From Paenibacillus sp. SZ31 (GTDB lineage Bacteria > Bacillota > Bacilli > Paenibacillales > Paenibacillaceae), in assembly GCF_012912005.1 (NCBI RefSeq), contig NZ_JABBEA010000015.1, forward strand, positions 1-64,000: 64,000 bases of DNA, written 5' to 3'. The stretch's first letter is position 1. Each line of letters opens with the position of its first letter. Below are positions 43,922-54,033 of this stretch, one piece after another. The notes beneath the pieces are model-generated. The model did no database searches, was not told where the DNA came from, and saw only the letters and a list, made by a program, of their open reading frames with translations. The position numbers were made by a program, and so were the translations under genes.

Positions 43922-44126
43922 CTTTCATTTATATTTTAGTTGTGCCATACACTTTTTCAAGTGAACAATCCATCCATTGCTGAACAAACCGACATTTCAT
44001 CGAGGTTGAGCGGTGAGAGCGGGGGAATTGCGCTTAAATATCATGTGCGATGATGTAGAGAGAATCAGGTACACGCGTTAAAATGAGGAGAGACTTATTT
44101 CACAACAGCGTTGAAGGTGAACTGTC

Positions 44127-44222
44127 ATGGACAAGTTTATTGTAGATGAAGACCTTCAGGTGATCTTGCAAAATGAAGAAGATGGAGCGAGCACTCCCAT
44201 TAAAGGAGGTATTACCGCCTGA
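44127..44222 (+). CDS. Possible 31-residue upstream ORF
   Basis: MDKFIVDEDLQVILQNEEDG... with GAAGGTGA 6 bp upstream of the ATG. It overlaps the following 98-residue ORF in another frame and contains AAAGGAGG near its end. It may be a leader peptide coupled to the next ORF, or the two may be halves of a frameshifted gene. Confidence 0.35.
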   Translation: MDKFIVDEDLQVILQNEEDGASTPIKGGITA

Positions 44223-44469
44223 CTCAGATCCGAACAGCTTTCGGCTGTTGCCGGATGGGGAAAAGGATGAGGTGAGGGCATGGTTGCGTGAACATCATCC
44301 CGACATACTTGGCTGGTGGCATGATCATTATGCCCACAGTGCAGAGGGCGCTACGCAGCTCATAGGCAATTGGTATGAGACTGAGTCGTCTGGCGCAGAT
44401 CCGGATACGTTCCAACCGACATCGATTATTGACAACTGGAAGCATATTATAAGATATATGGTAGATTAG
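44173..44469 (+). CDS. Hypothetical 98-residue protein
   Basis: Acidic-basic mixed cytoplasmic protein (MKKMERALPLKEVLPPDSDP..., ending IIRYMVD) rich in Trp and His ('GWWHDHYAH'). Not recognised. There is no ribosome site at the ATG; AAAGGAGG lies 30 bp inside the frame, so the true start could be further in or translation may be coupled to the overlapping upstream ORF. Codon use looks normal. Confidence 0.5.
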   Translation: MKKMERALPLKEVLPPDSDPNSFRLLPDGEKDEVRAWLREHHPDILGWWHDHYAHSAEGATQLIGNWYETESSGADPDTFQPTSIIDNWKHIIRYMVD

Positions 44470-44483
44470 CCCATTTAAGAAAC

Positions 44484-44533
44484 TTAAAGAAAACTTTAAG
44501 TTCGCTCTTGTAATGCACTTGACATGATACTAT
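44484..44533 (+). promoter_or_regulatory. Boxed promoter 3 (second SLH gene)
   Basis: The best copy of the box: ACTTAAAG-AAAA-CTTTAAGT (44482-44501), perfect 8-bp arms, with extended -10 TGATACTAT (TACTAT 44528-44533). The 44-bp distance from TTAAAG to -10 equals that at 31971 and 33135. Confidence 0.8.
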
Positions 44534-44576
44534 AGACCTATGTGATCTTGCTCGCAATTTAAGGGGGATAAACGCT

Positions 44577-45941
<1,365 letters not shown>

Positions 45942-45950
45942 AAGGATAAC

Positions 45951-45988
45951 AGCGGAGTAAGGAAGGTGATCCTTACTCCGCTATTTTT
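45951..45988 (+). terminator. Rho-independent terminator of second SLH gene
   Basis: AGCGGAGTAAGG pairs perfectly with CCTTACTCCGCT and is followed by ATTTTTAA. Confidence 0.92.
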
Positions 45989-46069
45989 AATGAGTTTTAT
46001 CTTTAGGTTTAATAGGTAAACTTGAATACTTCTTAATCGCAATAAATATAATCCAATAACGACGATTCA

Positions 46070-46112
46070 CAAGCAGACCTGCCATAACGTCATTTTAGCA
46101 GGTCTGCTTGTC
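46070..46112 (-). terminator. Perfect hairpin downstream of dbpA
   Basis: CAAGCAGACCTGC pairs with GCAGGTCTGCTTG (13 bp) 45 bp past the dbpA stop. T-runs are weak on both strands. Confidence 0.6.
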
Positions 46113-46153
46113 TTGTTTAAAGCGTTTAGGAAGGCAGTGCTACATTCACCAAT

Positions 46154-47599
46154 CTATTTATGACCTTTGCGAACCTTAAGCTGCATCTTTTTGATCGTTG
46201 TGTTTTGCATAAGCTCCAGTACTAGCGGGCCTTTGCCGTTCAGGATCTCTACATCCGTCACATTATCCAGAATCGTAATGATCCCGATGTCGTCTGCGGT
46301 TACCCCTTCGAGCTTGGCGATGGTACCTACAAAGTCAACGGCACGAAGTTTCTTCTTCTTGCCTCCGTTGAAGTTCAGCTTCATGATCTGTTGGTTCAAC
46401 TGTTCACGCTTGTCCTTTTTGCGTTCAGGCACGATCTTCAATCGCTTCTCAAAATCTTCTCTGCGGCGATCCACAGCCTCTTCGGAAGGGGCTTTCACGA
46501 CAGGGATTTGGAATCCGATATAGGATTCAATCTCAGCCAGACGTCTGCCATCTTTCGGTGTAATCAACGTAATGGCTTTACCTGTTTTGCCTGCGCGACC
46601 CGTACGGCCTGTGCGGTGAACATATCCCTCTTTTTCCAAAGGAATATCGTAGTTGATGACATGGGTAATATTCGTGATATCAATACCACGTGCAGCTACA
46701 TCCGTCGCGATCAGATAACGGAATTGTCCCCGCCGGAATGCGTTCATCACTTCGATCCGCTCATCCTGCTCCATACCACCATGGATACGATCTGCTGGGT
46801 AGTCCAGGTCAGCCATGACCCGGAACAGTTTGTCCACATTCTCCTGCGTACGGCAGAACACAATGCAGCTATCCGGATTTTCCACAATGAACAAGTCCTG
46901 AAGCAGCGCGGTTTTGTTCACTTCGGGCACGTTAATCACAGCATGTTCAATCGTGGCTGTCGTCAGTCCACTTGCCTTGATCTCGATCTCTACCGGTTTG
47001 TTCATATATTTGCGTGACAGCTTGGCTACATCTTCAGGGAACGTAGCGGAGAACAACATCGTTACTCGCTCCTGCGGCAGTTTCTGAATGATCGCTTGTA
47101 CCGTCTCGATAAAGCCCATATTCAACATCTCATCCGCCTCGTCAATAACGAGATAGGCGATCCGTTCGAGTGGCAGCGTGCCACGTTCGATATGATCCAG
47201 TACCCGACCTGGCGTACCAACAGCCACATGGGTTCTTTGTTTTAACTCCGCTTTTTGGATATGAAAAGGGGACTGTCCGTACAGTGCGGTTGCTTTAATA
47301 CGCTTAAAGCGGCCGATATTTGTAATATCTTCGTTCACCTGCAAAGCCAGTTCCCGGGTTGGTGTAAGAATCAAAGCCTGTGGCTTATTCTCATTCCAAT
47401 CCACCAGCTCGCAGAGCGGAATGCCGTATGCAGCTGTTTTACCACTACCTGTCTGTGATTTCACCACAAGATCCTGATTCTCCAGTGCCACAGGAATAAC
47501 TTTGGTCTGTACCTCGGTTGGTGTCTCATAGCCCAGACTGTCCAGTGCTTTTACGATCTCTTCACCAAGTCCATAATCTTTAAATTGTTGCTCGCTCAT
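46154..47599 (-). CDS. dbpA: ATP-dependent RNA helicase DbpA (YxiN-type)
   Basis: 481 residues, the size of B. subtilis YxiN. DEAD-box motifs are intact: Q motif 'ETPTEVQ', 'SQTGSGKT', 'PTREL', 'TPGR', 'DEAD', 'SAT', 'ARGIDI', 'HRTGRTGR'. The C-terminal RNA-binding domain (about 405-481; 'KLNFNGGKKKKLRAVDFVGT' in this region) is the module that recognises hairpin 92 of 23S rRNA in DbpA/YxiN. The role is ribosome large-subunit assembly. Monocistronic; a parS-like site lies 142 bp upstream. Confidence 0.95.
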   Translation of the reverse strand: MSEQQFKDYGLGEEIVKALDSLGYETPTEVQTKVIPVALENQDLVVKSQTGSGKTAAYGIPLCELVDWNENKPQALILTPTRELALQVNEDITNIGRFKRIKATALYGQSPFHIQKAELKQRTHVAVGTPGRVLDHIERGTLPLERIAYLVIDEADEMLNMGFIETVQAIIQKLPQERVTMLFSATFPEDVAKLSRKYMNKPVEIEIKASGLTTATIEHAVINVPEVNKTALLQDLFIVENPDSCIVFCRTQENVDKLFRVMADLDYPADRIHGGMEQDERIEVMNAFRRGQFRYLIATDVAARGIDITNITHVINYDIPLEKEGYVHRTGRTGRAGKTGKAITLITPKDGRRLAEIESYIGFQIPVVKAPSEEAVDRRREDFEKRLKIVPERKKDKREQLNQQIMKLNFNGGKKKKLRAVDFVGTIAKLEGVTADDIGIITILDNVTDVEILNGKGPLVLELMQNTTIKKMQLKVRKGHK

Positions 47600-47740
47600 C
47601 GTTTACCTCTTTTGCGTTAGTTTTTGTACAATTATTGCACCGTACATTTATCGTATACCTCTTCATTATACTCTATATGCAGGCAGGCTAACGGAGTAAA
47701 TGCTTCGAGTGTGTAAATTGTTTTCATAAGTGTATCAAAG

Positions 47741-47756
47741 CGTTCCACGTGAAACG
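47741..47756. promoter_or_regulatory. parS: parS-like ParB/Spo0J binding site
   Basis: CGTTCCACGTGAAACG matches the Bacillus parS consensus TGTTNCACGTGAAACA except for the outermost base on each side; the 14-bp core GTTCCACGTGAAAC is intact. It lies between dbpA and a lipoprotein gene. Confidence 0.82.
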
Positions 47757-47768
47757 AAATGTATCGGC

Positions 47769-48140
47769 TTAGTTTGCTTTAAGTTCATGAATCACCATCT
47801 TTACAGCATTGGTTTGGTGAGGGGAGGACTGAGCGATATACCCACCGATCCACACTTCTGCGCTTCGTCCAACGAGTGTTTCATCCAAAGCGGCAGTAGC
47901 CGTCTCTCCTTCGATGATGAGTTCGGCATCCGTGTTGAGCGAAATCCAGATCGGTCCTGATTCAACACCGTTATCCTCTGTATTGTCGATGAGGACCTGT
48001 CCCTTTTCTTCCTCAAAATCCATAATAATTCCTCGTACATGTGGCTTCTCTTTTCCTTGTTCCTCGGATCTATCTGCGCATCCGAGCGTTAGCAGAAGCA
48101 AGATAAACGGGAATACGAATAATCTTCGTAAAATGGACAT
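47769..48140 (-). CDS. YobA-like (DUF3221) lipoprotein
   Basis: 123 residues from ATG 48140, preceded by GAGAGGTGA at 9 bp; GTG 48152 is an alternative. Hydrophobic signal with lipobox 'LLTLGC'. The mature part resembles small DUF3221/YobA lipoproteins ('RGIIMDFEEEKGQVLI', 'VGRSAEVWIGGYIAQSSP'). Outer-face membrane anchor is expected; function unknown. Confidence 0.75.
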   Translation of the reverse strand: MSILRRLFVFPFILLLLTLGCADRSEEQGKEKPHVRGIIMDFEEEKGQVLIDNTEDNGVESGPIWISLNTDAELIIEGETATAALDETLVGRSAEVWIGGYIAQSSPHQTNAVKMVIHELKAN

Positions 48141-48431
48141 CGGGTTACTCACCTCTCATCCTTTTTTATACATCTATAGGTATGGACGGTTTTAGAGACA
48201 TCAAAGTTCCTTTACATCAATGGAAAAAAGAAAAAAGATCATTCCATTCAGGCTGGAACTGGAAAAAGAGATATGGTAGCATATGGGTATCCGTAAGAAA
48301 AAAGCTATACGGTAATCAATCGTTTATTACACGTATGTCGCTAGTCATGAAATATTTTTTATAATAGTGGTACTTTTATATACTACGTATTACCCGGCCG
48401 GAGCGAGTACAACCGAAATTTTAATGGACTG

Positions 48432-48464
48432 CACAGACATGGATGTCTGTGTTTTATTTTTTAA
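48432..48464 (+). terminator. Hairpin with T-run upstream of lipoprotein gene
   Basis: ACAGACA-TGGA-TGTCTGT followed by GTTTTATTTTTT. No plus-strand gene is evident just upstream (48153-48431 holds only a doubtful 60-codon ORF), so it may terminate a small RNA or act as a leader element. Confidence 0.7.
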
Positions 48465-48485
48465 TCATGAAAAGGGAGATGGGAT

Positions 48486-49175
48486 ATGCTGCAAGTCAAG
48501 ATGACATGTTGGTTGTTAAGTATCGTACTGACTATGGTTAGTCTAACCGGGTGCTCGTCCCCTTTTTCCGAATCGCATAATACCGCAGGCATCAGGTTGT
48601 CCTCTGATCGTATAAAGGAACTCCGCGAGCAATATCCGCTATCCACTGGCGTTCCCGCGACGATTAATATGAGGGAAGTGAGCTTCAATGAAATCATGGC
48701 GTTTGGGGATGGGGTCGTTGTGGCGGAGGTCGTGAAGGTGTTGCCGAGTTTTCGTGTGGAGCTGTCGACTGAACCGGGCACGCCTGAACGAAAGATGGCT
48801 GATAAGGACAGGGCTAATGGAATGACACCCTACCAACCTGATTTCATCTCCTATGAGGTGAAGGTACATGAAGTGGTAACAGGCGATGATTTAGCTGAGG
48901 ATACTTTTTTATTTTACAACGCTGACTTCGCAGGTGTGGAGCCTGAACTTAAACCAGGTATGGAGATTATCGCTGTAGTCAAAAAGGGGACGACCGGAGA
49001 ACAGCTGGGAGGATATTCGTTCACCCACTACGGCACGTACTATATTGTCGATGATGACTACGTACTTGCCGCCTATGAGGGTGAGTCGGAGGAATTACGT
49101 GACTTTACGGAACAAACGAATGGTATCCAGCTGGACGCTTTTATGGATAAAATTAAGAACCTGCCACAAGGCTAA
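48486..49175 (+). CDS. Hypothetical lipoprotein
   Basis: 229 residues with GGGAGATGGG upstream of the ATG. Signal with lipobox 'SLTGC' (Cys about 23). The mature domain ('FGDGVVVAEVVKVLPSF', 'YEVKVHEVVTGD', 'LKPGMEIIAVV') looks like a small beta-barrel common to Firmicutes lipoproteins of unknown function. A bidirectional terminator separates it from the next gene. Confidence 0.75.
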   Translation: MLQVKMTCWLLSIVLTMVSLTGCSSPFSESHNTAGIRLSSDRIKELREQYPLSTGVPATINMREVSFNEIMAFGDGVVVAEVVKVLPSFRVELSTEPGTPERKMADKDRANGMTPYQPDFISYEVKVHEVVTGDDLAEDTFLFYNADFAGVEPELKPGMEIIAVVKKGTTGEQLGGYSFTHYGTYYIVDDDYVLAAYEGESEELRDFTEQTNGIQLDAFMDKIKNLPQG

Positions 49176-49226
49176 ATGACTTTTTTCCATGGAGCAGTTA
49201 TAGCAATTCTTATAAATGTTCGTTAA

Positions 49227-49276
49227 CAAAAAAAGGGCGATTCGACCATGAGTTCCATGGGAGAATCGCCCTTTTT
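49227..49276. terminator. Bidirectional terminator
   Basis: AAAAAGGGCGATTC pairs with GAATCGCCCTTTTT between convergent genes. Confidence 0.92.
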
Positions 49277-49311
49277 CTTCTTCGTTAAGCGTGGTGCGTT
49301 CGCGATTATAT

Positions 49312-51600
49312 CTATTTCAAAATACTCACATATTTCCCGTATACGAATGCTACACGTCCATCCAACTTCACTTTTACCCAGCCATACTTGTCTGTACTAA
49401 TTACCTCAAGCAGGGTACCTGTTGGTACCGCAGCAACGACCTTTGCTTTGGATGAAGCGCCAGCGCGTACGTTCAGGTAAGCTGCAGTGACCTTGGCTTG
49501 TTTGCCTTTGGTGACAGTTCCCGGTTTTCCAGTGCTTGGTGTTGCTGGTTTACCAGGTTTCGGCGTGCCTGGAGTTGGTGCTGGTTTTGGCACTGTTGGT
49601 GTCGTAGGCTTCTCAGGTGTAGTTTCTTCCTCACCATTACCTGCTGCTTTGCGAGCTTTGTTCAGCTGTTGATAGAACGCTCCCTTGGTTTTCACGTCTG
49701 CGAATTGTGCTGCACTCACACCTGCTTTGGCAGATAGCGCAGCAATTTCTTCTTGAGTCACCACATCCAAAATGTTAATGGAGGCAATGTTGGTGTACTT
49801 GCCATCTTCCGTTGTCGGCACGGACATGATGCCATCGTTAATTAACTCCACCACATCTGCACGTTCTGGTGCAGTCAGGTCTACGCCGGTGATTTTCCAG
49901 TTGTGCTGAATCTTCGGTTCGTAGACACCCTTCATGACATCTTTCAAATAAGCGATGGACAGGTTACGAATCGTACCTTGAATCTCACCAAATGCTGAAG
50001 CGTCCTTGGAGGACCATAGCTGCTTGAACTTACGACCTTCCATGGCGCCGCCTTTGGCAATCAGGGCTTCCATCCGGTAGGCGTTCATACCGAGCTTCAG
50101 CGTATCGTCTTCTTTGACTACAGACCCATTGCTGTACTTGAGATTCGTAATCCGACTGCCGTATGGCTTGGTCAGGTCAATCTCATACGTCACGCCACCG
50201 AAGAAATCATCGGTGCTGTATTTGGAGGCACGTCGTTTCGGATCAAAACTGATCGTCACATCACCCGGGCGTGTGGAGTTGAAGTAACCCGCAGACCACT
50301 CCATATAATCCATCAGATCGCGTCCGGTTACTTCATATACGGTCACTTCACCAAAGGTGTATTGGTAGTTGAATGCAATATCCTTTTTCTTGATTGGGCC
50401 TACATCCAGCTTGGCCTTGTCGTTATCAATCTGGTGCGCAACCACATCGGCATCACTGTAATGCAACATCACTTCGGTGAAAAAATCAGACAAAGGTGTT
50501 TCCTGGATCTGCACCGCAGGGATACCCTTAATCTCATCAGCAGGCACCAGGTTCGTGCCTTTCAGTTCAGCCACTTCAATATTGGCATCGGCACGAGCGA
50601 ACTCGTGGAACGGGTGCAATGTCTCTTCCAGGGCAGGATCGGAGACTTCATACGTTCCGTCTGCTGCTTTTACAGCGAGTGCTTGAGCTTCTTTGCTTTT
50701 CAGCACGACTTTGTCGCCGTCTTTTTCAAATGTCAGATCGATTCGTGAAATATGTGAGCCATATTTATTCGGTTCGGAGATCAATACGCCGTTAACCGTT
50801 TGGGATTCAATCAAGGTATGCATGTGTCCGGCAAAAATGGCAGCCAGCTCCGGGTTGGCATTGGCGATATCCGTCACTCCGGTTCCCGGATTACCGTTCT
50901 CGTTATCCAATCCCATATGCATAAGTCCAACCATGACATCGACGTTGCCTTTCAGCTCGGCAATGGCCTTCTTGGTCTCTTCCACAGGATCTTTGACGAT
51001 GATGCCGTCCAGGTGATCCGTACCTTTCTCAAACTCGGTAATCATAGGTGTGTTCATTCCAATAACACCGACTTTGATGCCGTCTTTCTCAATAATCGTA
51101 TAGGCAGGCATGTAGCGGTCGCCGTTTTCTTTGAAAATGTTACCCACGAGAGGCTGTCCATTGAATTGGGAAGAGATCTTCTCCAGTACATCCAGTCCAA
51201 AGTTAAACTCATGGTTACCCATAACCCATGCGTCATATTTCATTTCGTTCATTGCAACCATCATGGGAGATTGGGGTTGATCATTGAACAACTCAGCCGA
51301 GTTATCCTGAATCATGTCTCCTGCATCCAGCAGGATCGTATTGGGATTCTCCGCACGCACTTTTTTTACAATGGTGTAGAGCTGTGTCATGCTTCCGGTT
51401 GGGTTTGGACCATCCAAAGCATAGTCCCACGGCATGAATCGACCATGAATATCCGATGTACCCAGCAACGTGATCTTGGTTTCCTTGTCTGCCTCAGCAG
51501 CCTGAACCGGAGTGGAAGCAAAAGGGGCGAACAAAATGGAGGCACATAAGAGGAACGATAAAGGCCATCCGGCGAAACGTTTCGTTGAAATTTTGCGCAT
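49312..51600 (-). CDS. Secreted 5'-nucleotidase/2',3'-cyclic phosphodiesterase with SH3 domain
   Basis: 762 residues. Signal peptide about 1-35 ('VQAAE'). The metallophosphatase domain (about 40-290) has 'LGTSDIHGRF', 'LLDAGDMIQDN', 'GNHEFNFG' and 'GHMHT', all metal-binding blocks. The 5'-nucleotidase C-terminal domain (about 340-560; 'FNYQYTFGEVTVYEVTG' in pieces) follows, then a helical region, a Pro/Thr linker (about 640-690) and a C-terminal bacterial SH3 domain (about 695-762; 'LNVRAGAS') expected to hold it in the wall. It should release phosphate and nucleosides from external nucleotides. Confidence 0.92.
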   Translation of the reverse strand: MRKISTKRFAGWPLSFLLCASILFAPFASTPVQAAEADKETKITLLGTSDIHGRFMPWDYALDGPNPTGSMTQLYTIVKKVRAENPNTILLDAGDMIQDNSAELFNDQPQSPMMVAMNEMKYDAWVMGNHEFNFGLDVLEKISSQFNGQPLVGNIFKENGDRYMPAYTIIEKDGIKVGVIGMNTPMITEFEKGTDHLDGIIVKDPVEETKKAIAELKGNVDVMVGLMHMGLDNENGNPGTGVTDIANANPELAAIFAGHMHTLIESQTVNGVLISEPNKYGSHISRIDLTFEKDGDKVVLKSKEAQALAVKAADGTYEVSDPALEETLHPFHEFARADANIEVAELKGTNLVPADEIKGIPAVQIQETPLSDFFTEVMLHYSDADVVAHQIDNDKAKLDVGPIKKKDIAFNYQYTFGEVTVYEVTGRDLMDYMEWSAGYFNSTRPGDVTISFDPKRRASKYSTDDFFGGVTYEIDLTKPYGSRITNLKYSNGSVVKEDDTLKLGMNAYRMEALIAKGGAMEGRKFKQLWSSKDASAFGEIQGTIRNLSIAYLKDVMKGVYEPKIQHNWKITGVDLTAPERADVVELINDGIMSVPTTEDGKYTNIASINILDVVTQEEIAALSAKAGVSAAQFADVKTKGAFYQQLNKARKAAGNGEEETTPEKPTTPTVPKPAPTPGTPKPGKPATPSTGKPGTVTKGKQAKVTAAYLNVRAGASSKAKVVAAVPTGTLLEVISTDKYGWVKVKLDGRVAFVYGKYVSILK

Positions 51601-51760
51601 GTTGTAATCTCCCTTGTTATCTAGTGTGTGTAAAGATATGTATCATTTCATACTAGATAAACATTTGGGGAATGTAAACTCCAATGTAACAATCATGTAG
51701 GATTTGAGTAGATAAATGGATGGAAATATAATATTGGTCTCTATTATTAGTGTGAAATAC

Positions 51761-51766
51761 TATAAT
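51761..51766 (+). promoter_or_regulatory. Likely -10 of xylanase gene
   Basis: Consensus TATAAT about 90 bp before the start codon; the -35 is not clear. Confidence 0.5.
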
Positions 51767-51808
51767 TTGTCAGGTTTCTAAAACCATAATTATCCAGTAA
51801 AGTGGTTA

Positions 51809-51825
51809 TTGTAAGCGCTTAACAA
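51809..51825. promoter_or_regulatory. cre-like site before xylanase gene
   Basis: TTGTAAGCGCTTAACAA contains a perfect TAAGCGCTTA palindrome and matches most of the CcpA cre consensus. It lies between promoter and start codon, fitting catabolite repression by roadblock. Confidence 0.7.
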
Positions 51826-51852
51826 AATACTTGAAACGAAGGAGGACATATA

Positions 51853-52815
51853 TTGATTAAGTCCAAATGGTTCAAGACAGTCGGCTCATTGGCATTGGTA
51901 GGGATTCTCGCTGCTTCTGTTGCGGTTGGTAGTGTGAGTGCGAGTTTAGCGAAAGGTAGCAAATTCCTGGGGAACATCATCGCAAGTAGTGTACCCTCTA
52001 ATTTCAGTCCTTACTGGAATCAGGTGACCCCAGAGAATTCAACCAAGTGGGATGCTGTGGAAGGCACGCGAAATGTGATGAACTGGTCGCAGGCAGATAT
52101 GGCGTACAACTACGCTAATAACAATGGATTTCCGTTCAAGTTTCATACCCTCGTATGGGGAAGCCAGCAGCCAACATGGATTAACGGTCTCTCAGCTGCA
52201 GACCAGAAGGCTGAAGTGACACAATGGATTAAAGCAGCAGGACAACGGTATTCGAAGTCTGCCTTCGTTGATGTTGTGAACGAACCTCTGCATGCGAAAC
52301 CATCTTACCGCAATGCCATTGGTGGAGATGGGGCAACGGGTTGGGATTGGGTTATCTGGTCATTCCAACAAGCGAGACAAGCCTTCCCTAACTCCAAATT
52401 GTTAATTAATGAATATGGTATTATCGGTGATCCGGCTAAAGCTGATCAATATATCCAGATTATCAACCTTTTGAAAAACAGGGGTCTAGTTGATGGCATC
52501 GGTATCCAAGCACATTATTTCAATATGGACAACGTCTCGGTGAGCACGATGAACACGGTACTGAACAAACTTGCGGCAACAGGGTTGCCGATCTATGTAT
52601 CCGAGCTGGATATGACAGGTGATGATAATACACAATTGCAGCGTTATCAGCAAAAATTCCCTGTGCTGTGGAAACACTCTGCTGTTAAAGGTGTGACGCT
52701 GTGGGGTTACAACCAGAATCAAACCTGGCAGGCAGGCTCCCACTTGGTCAACAGTAATGGTACAGAACGTCCGGCCATGCAATGGCTGAGAAATTACCTG
52801 GCGAACAATCCTTAA
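51853..52815 (+). CDS. Secreted endo-1,4-beta-xylanase, GH10
   Basis: 320 residues, TTG start with GGAGG 7 bp upstream. Signal peptide about 1-31 ('SVSAS'), then a single GH10 barrel with no binding module. Acid/base Glu144 lies in 'DVVNEPLH' and the nucleophile Glu251 in 'IYVSELDM'. The enzyme cleaves the xylan backbone outside the cell. A cre-like site in the leader suggests repression by preferred sugars. Confidence 0.95.
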   Translation: MIKSKWFKTVGSLALVGILAASVAVGSVSASLAKGSKFLGNIIASSVPSNFSPYWNQVTPENSTKWDAVEGTRNVMNWSQADMAYNYANNNGFPFKFHTLVWGSQQPTWINGLSAADQKAEVTQWIKAAGQRYSKSAFVDVVNEPLHAKPSYRNAIGGDGATGWDWVIWSFQQARQAFPNSKLLINEYGIIGDPAKADQYIQIINLLKNRGLVDGIGIQAHYFNMDNVSVSTMNTVLNKLAATGLPIYVSELDMTGDDNTQLQRYQQKFPVLWKHSAVKGVTLWGYNQNQTWQAGSHLVNSNGTERPAMQWLRNYLANNP

Positions 52816-52872
52816 GCTTGCGTTTGGACGTCTTTGTGTTTCCCTTGTGATTTCGATGATTATAATATAACG

Positions 52873-52922
52873 CCAAATAGCACCTGTTCTGCGTACTAAG
52901 CAGTGGAACAGGTGCTATTTGG
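52873..52922. terminator. Perfect 17-bp inverted repeat between convergent genes
   Basis: CCAAATAGCACCTGTTC (52873-52889) pairs exactly with GAACAGGTGCTATTTGG (52906-52922). It is a likely bidirectional terminator, although T-runs are short. Confidence 0.75.
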
Positions 52923-52955
52923 TGTGCAGAAGGTTGTTTCTATGTGTTAACCGTT

Positions 52956-53999
52956 TTAAACTTCTTCCTCAACTACACCCAAAGCGCTGTTTTTCTCTTT
53001 GAATAGCTCATTGTGTGAGGAGACATATGCCATTGGAGAAGCATCGGGTTGTATATAACGCTTGGCACTGTTCAATGCAAGAATACCACTGGTGAAGGTG
53101 CCTGCGAGTAATTCAACTTTACTATCATAGGAGACAAAATCACCTGCGGCATATACGCCGGGAAGGTTAGTCGTCATATCTGCTTTCACCTCCAGGTTCC
53201 ATTCACCCAGATTCAGTCCCCATTCCCGGATGGTACCATAGTTGCACTTCATACCGTGATTGACGATAACTGCATCGACCTCCAGCTGCTCTCGCTCTGA
53301 AGTCTCGGTATGGACGAGTGATACACGATTAATTTGTGTCCCATCGCTGCTGTGGAGCGCTTCTATGGTATAGGGTGTCCGAACTTGAACGGAGGAGTCC
53401 TTCATCGTCGTAACACTGCGCTCCAGACCGCCAAAGTGATCACGTCGATGAACGATCGTTACGCTACTGGCAATGGGTTGTAACTCATTGGCCCAGTCTA
53501 CAGCGGAATCACCTCCACCTGAGATTAATACTCGCTGGTTGCGGAAGCGTTCCAGTTCCTGAACCGTGTAGTGCAGGTTGGTCACTTCGAAGCGATCTGC
53601 TCCTTCGATCTCAAGCTTGACGTTCTGGCGCTCTCCGTACCCAATAGCCAGAATCACGGTCTTGGTCAGATGTTGCTCGCCTTGATCAGCGTTCAGTAGA
53701 ATGGCTCCATCTTCCTGACGCTCCATGCCGACAATCCGCTGACCGAGAACAATCGTCGGATCGAATGTACGGGCTTGTCCAATTAACTGTGCAATGAGCT
53801 GTTCCCCACGAATTGGAGGCATAGCCCCGACATCCCATATCATTTTCTCAGGATATGTCAGGACTCTTCCGCCCAGTTCATGCTGTGCTTCGATAACCTT
53901 GGTCTTCAGTTCTCTCATGCCGCTATAAAATGCTGTGTACAACCCGGCGGGTCCTCCGCCGATGATGGTCACATCATACAGTTCAAGTGAATCTGTCAT
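52956..53999 (-). CDS. Ferredoxin/flavodoxin-NADP reductase of YumC/YcgT type
   Basis: 347 residues, thioredoxin-reductase-like without the CxxC disulfide. FAD site 'IIGGGPAGLYTAFYSG', NADPH site 'LISGGGDSAVDWA', and C-terminal FAD motif 'GVYAAGDFVSYDSKV'. Such enzymes supply electrons to ferredoxin or flavodoxin; the Fur-regulated B. subtilis YcgT is tied to iron release from siderophores. It lies 34 bp after a siderophore-binding lipoprotein gene on the same strand, so both are probably one Fur-controlled operon. Confidence 0.9.
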   Translation of the reverse strand: MTDSLELYDVTIIGGGPAGLYTAFYSGMRELKTKVIEAQHELGGRVLTYPEKMIWDVGAMPPIRGEQLIAQLIGQARTFDPTIVLGQRIVGMERQEDGAILLNADQGEQHLTKTVILAIGYGERQNVKLEIEGADRFEVTNLHYTVQELERFRNQRVLISGGGDSAVDWANELQPIASSVTIVHRRDHFGGLERSVTTMKDSSVQVRTPYTIEALHSSDGTQINRVSLVHTETSEREQLEVDAVIVNHGMKCNYGTIREWGLNLGEWNLEVKADMTTNLPGVYAAGDFVSYDSKVELLAGTFTSGILALNSAKRYIQPDASPMAYVSSHNELFKEKNSALGVVEEEV

Positions 54000-54033
54000 C
54001 GCTTACCTCCATAATTGGTTGGGTGCAATCCCT

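Noticed and set aside
48182..48364. 60-codon ORF on the plus strand
   Set aside because: No ribosome site, basic low-complexity composition and no similarity I recognise; probably chance.
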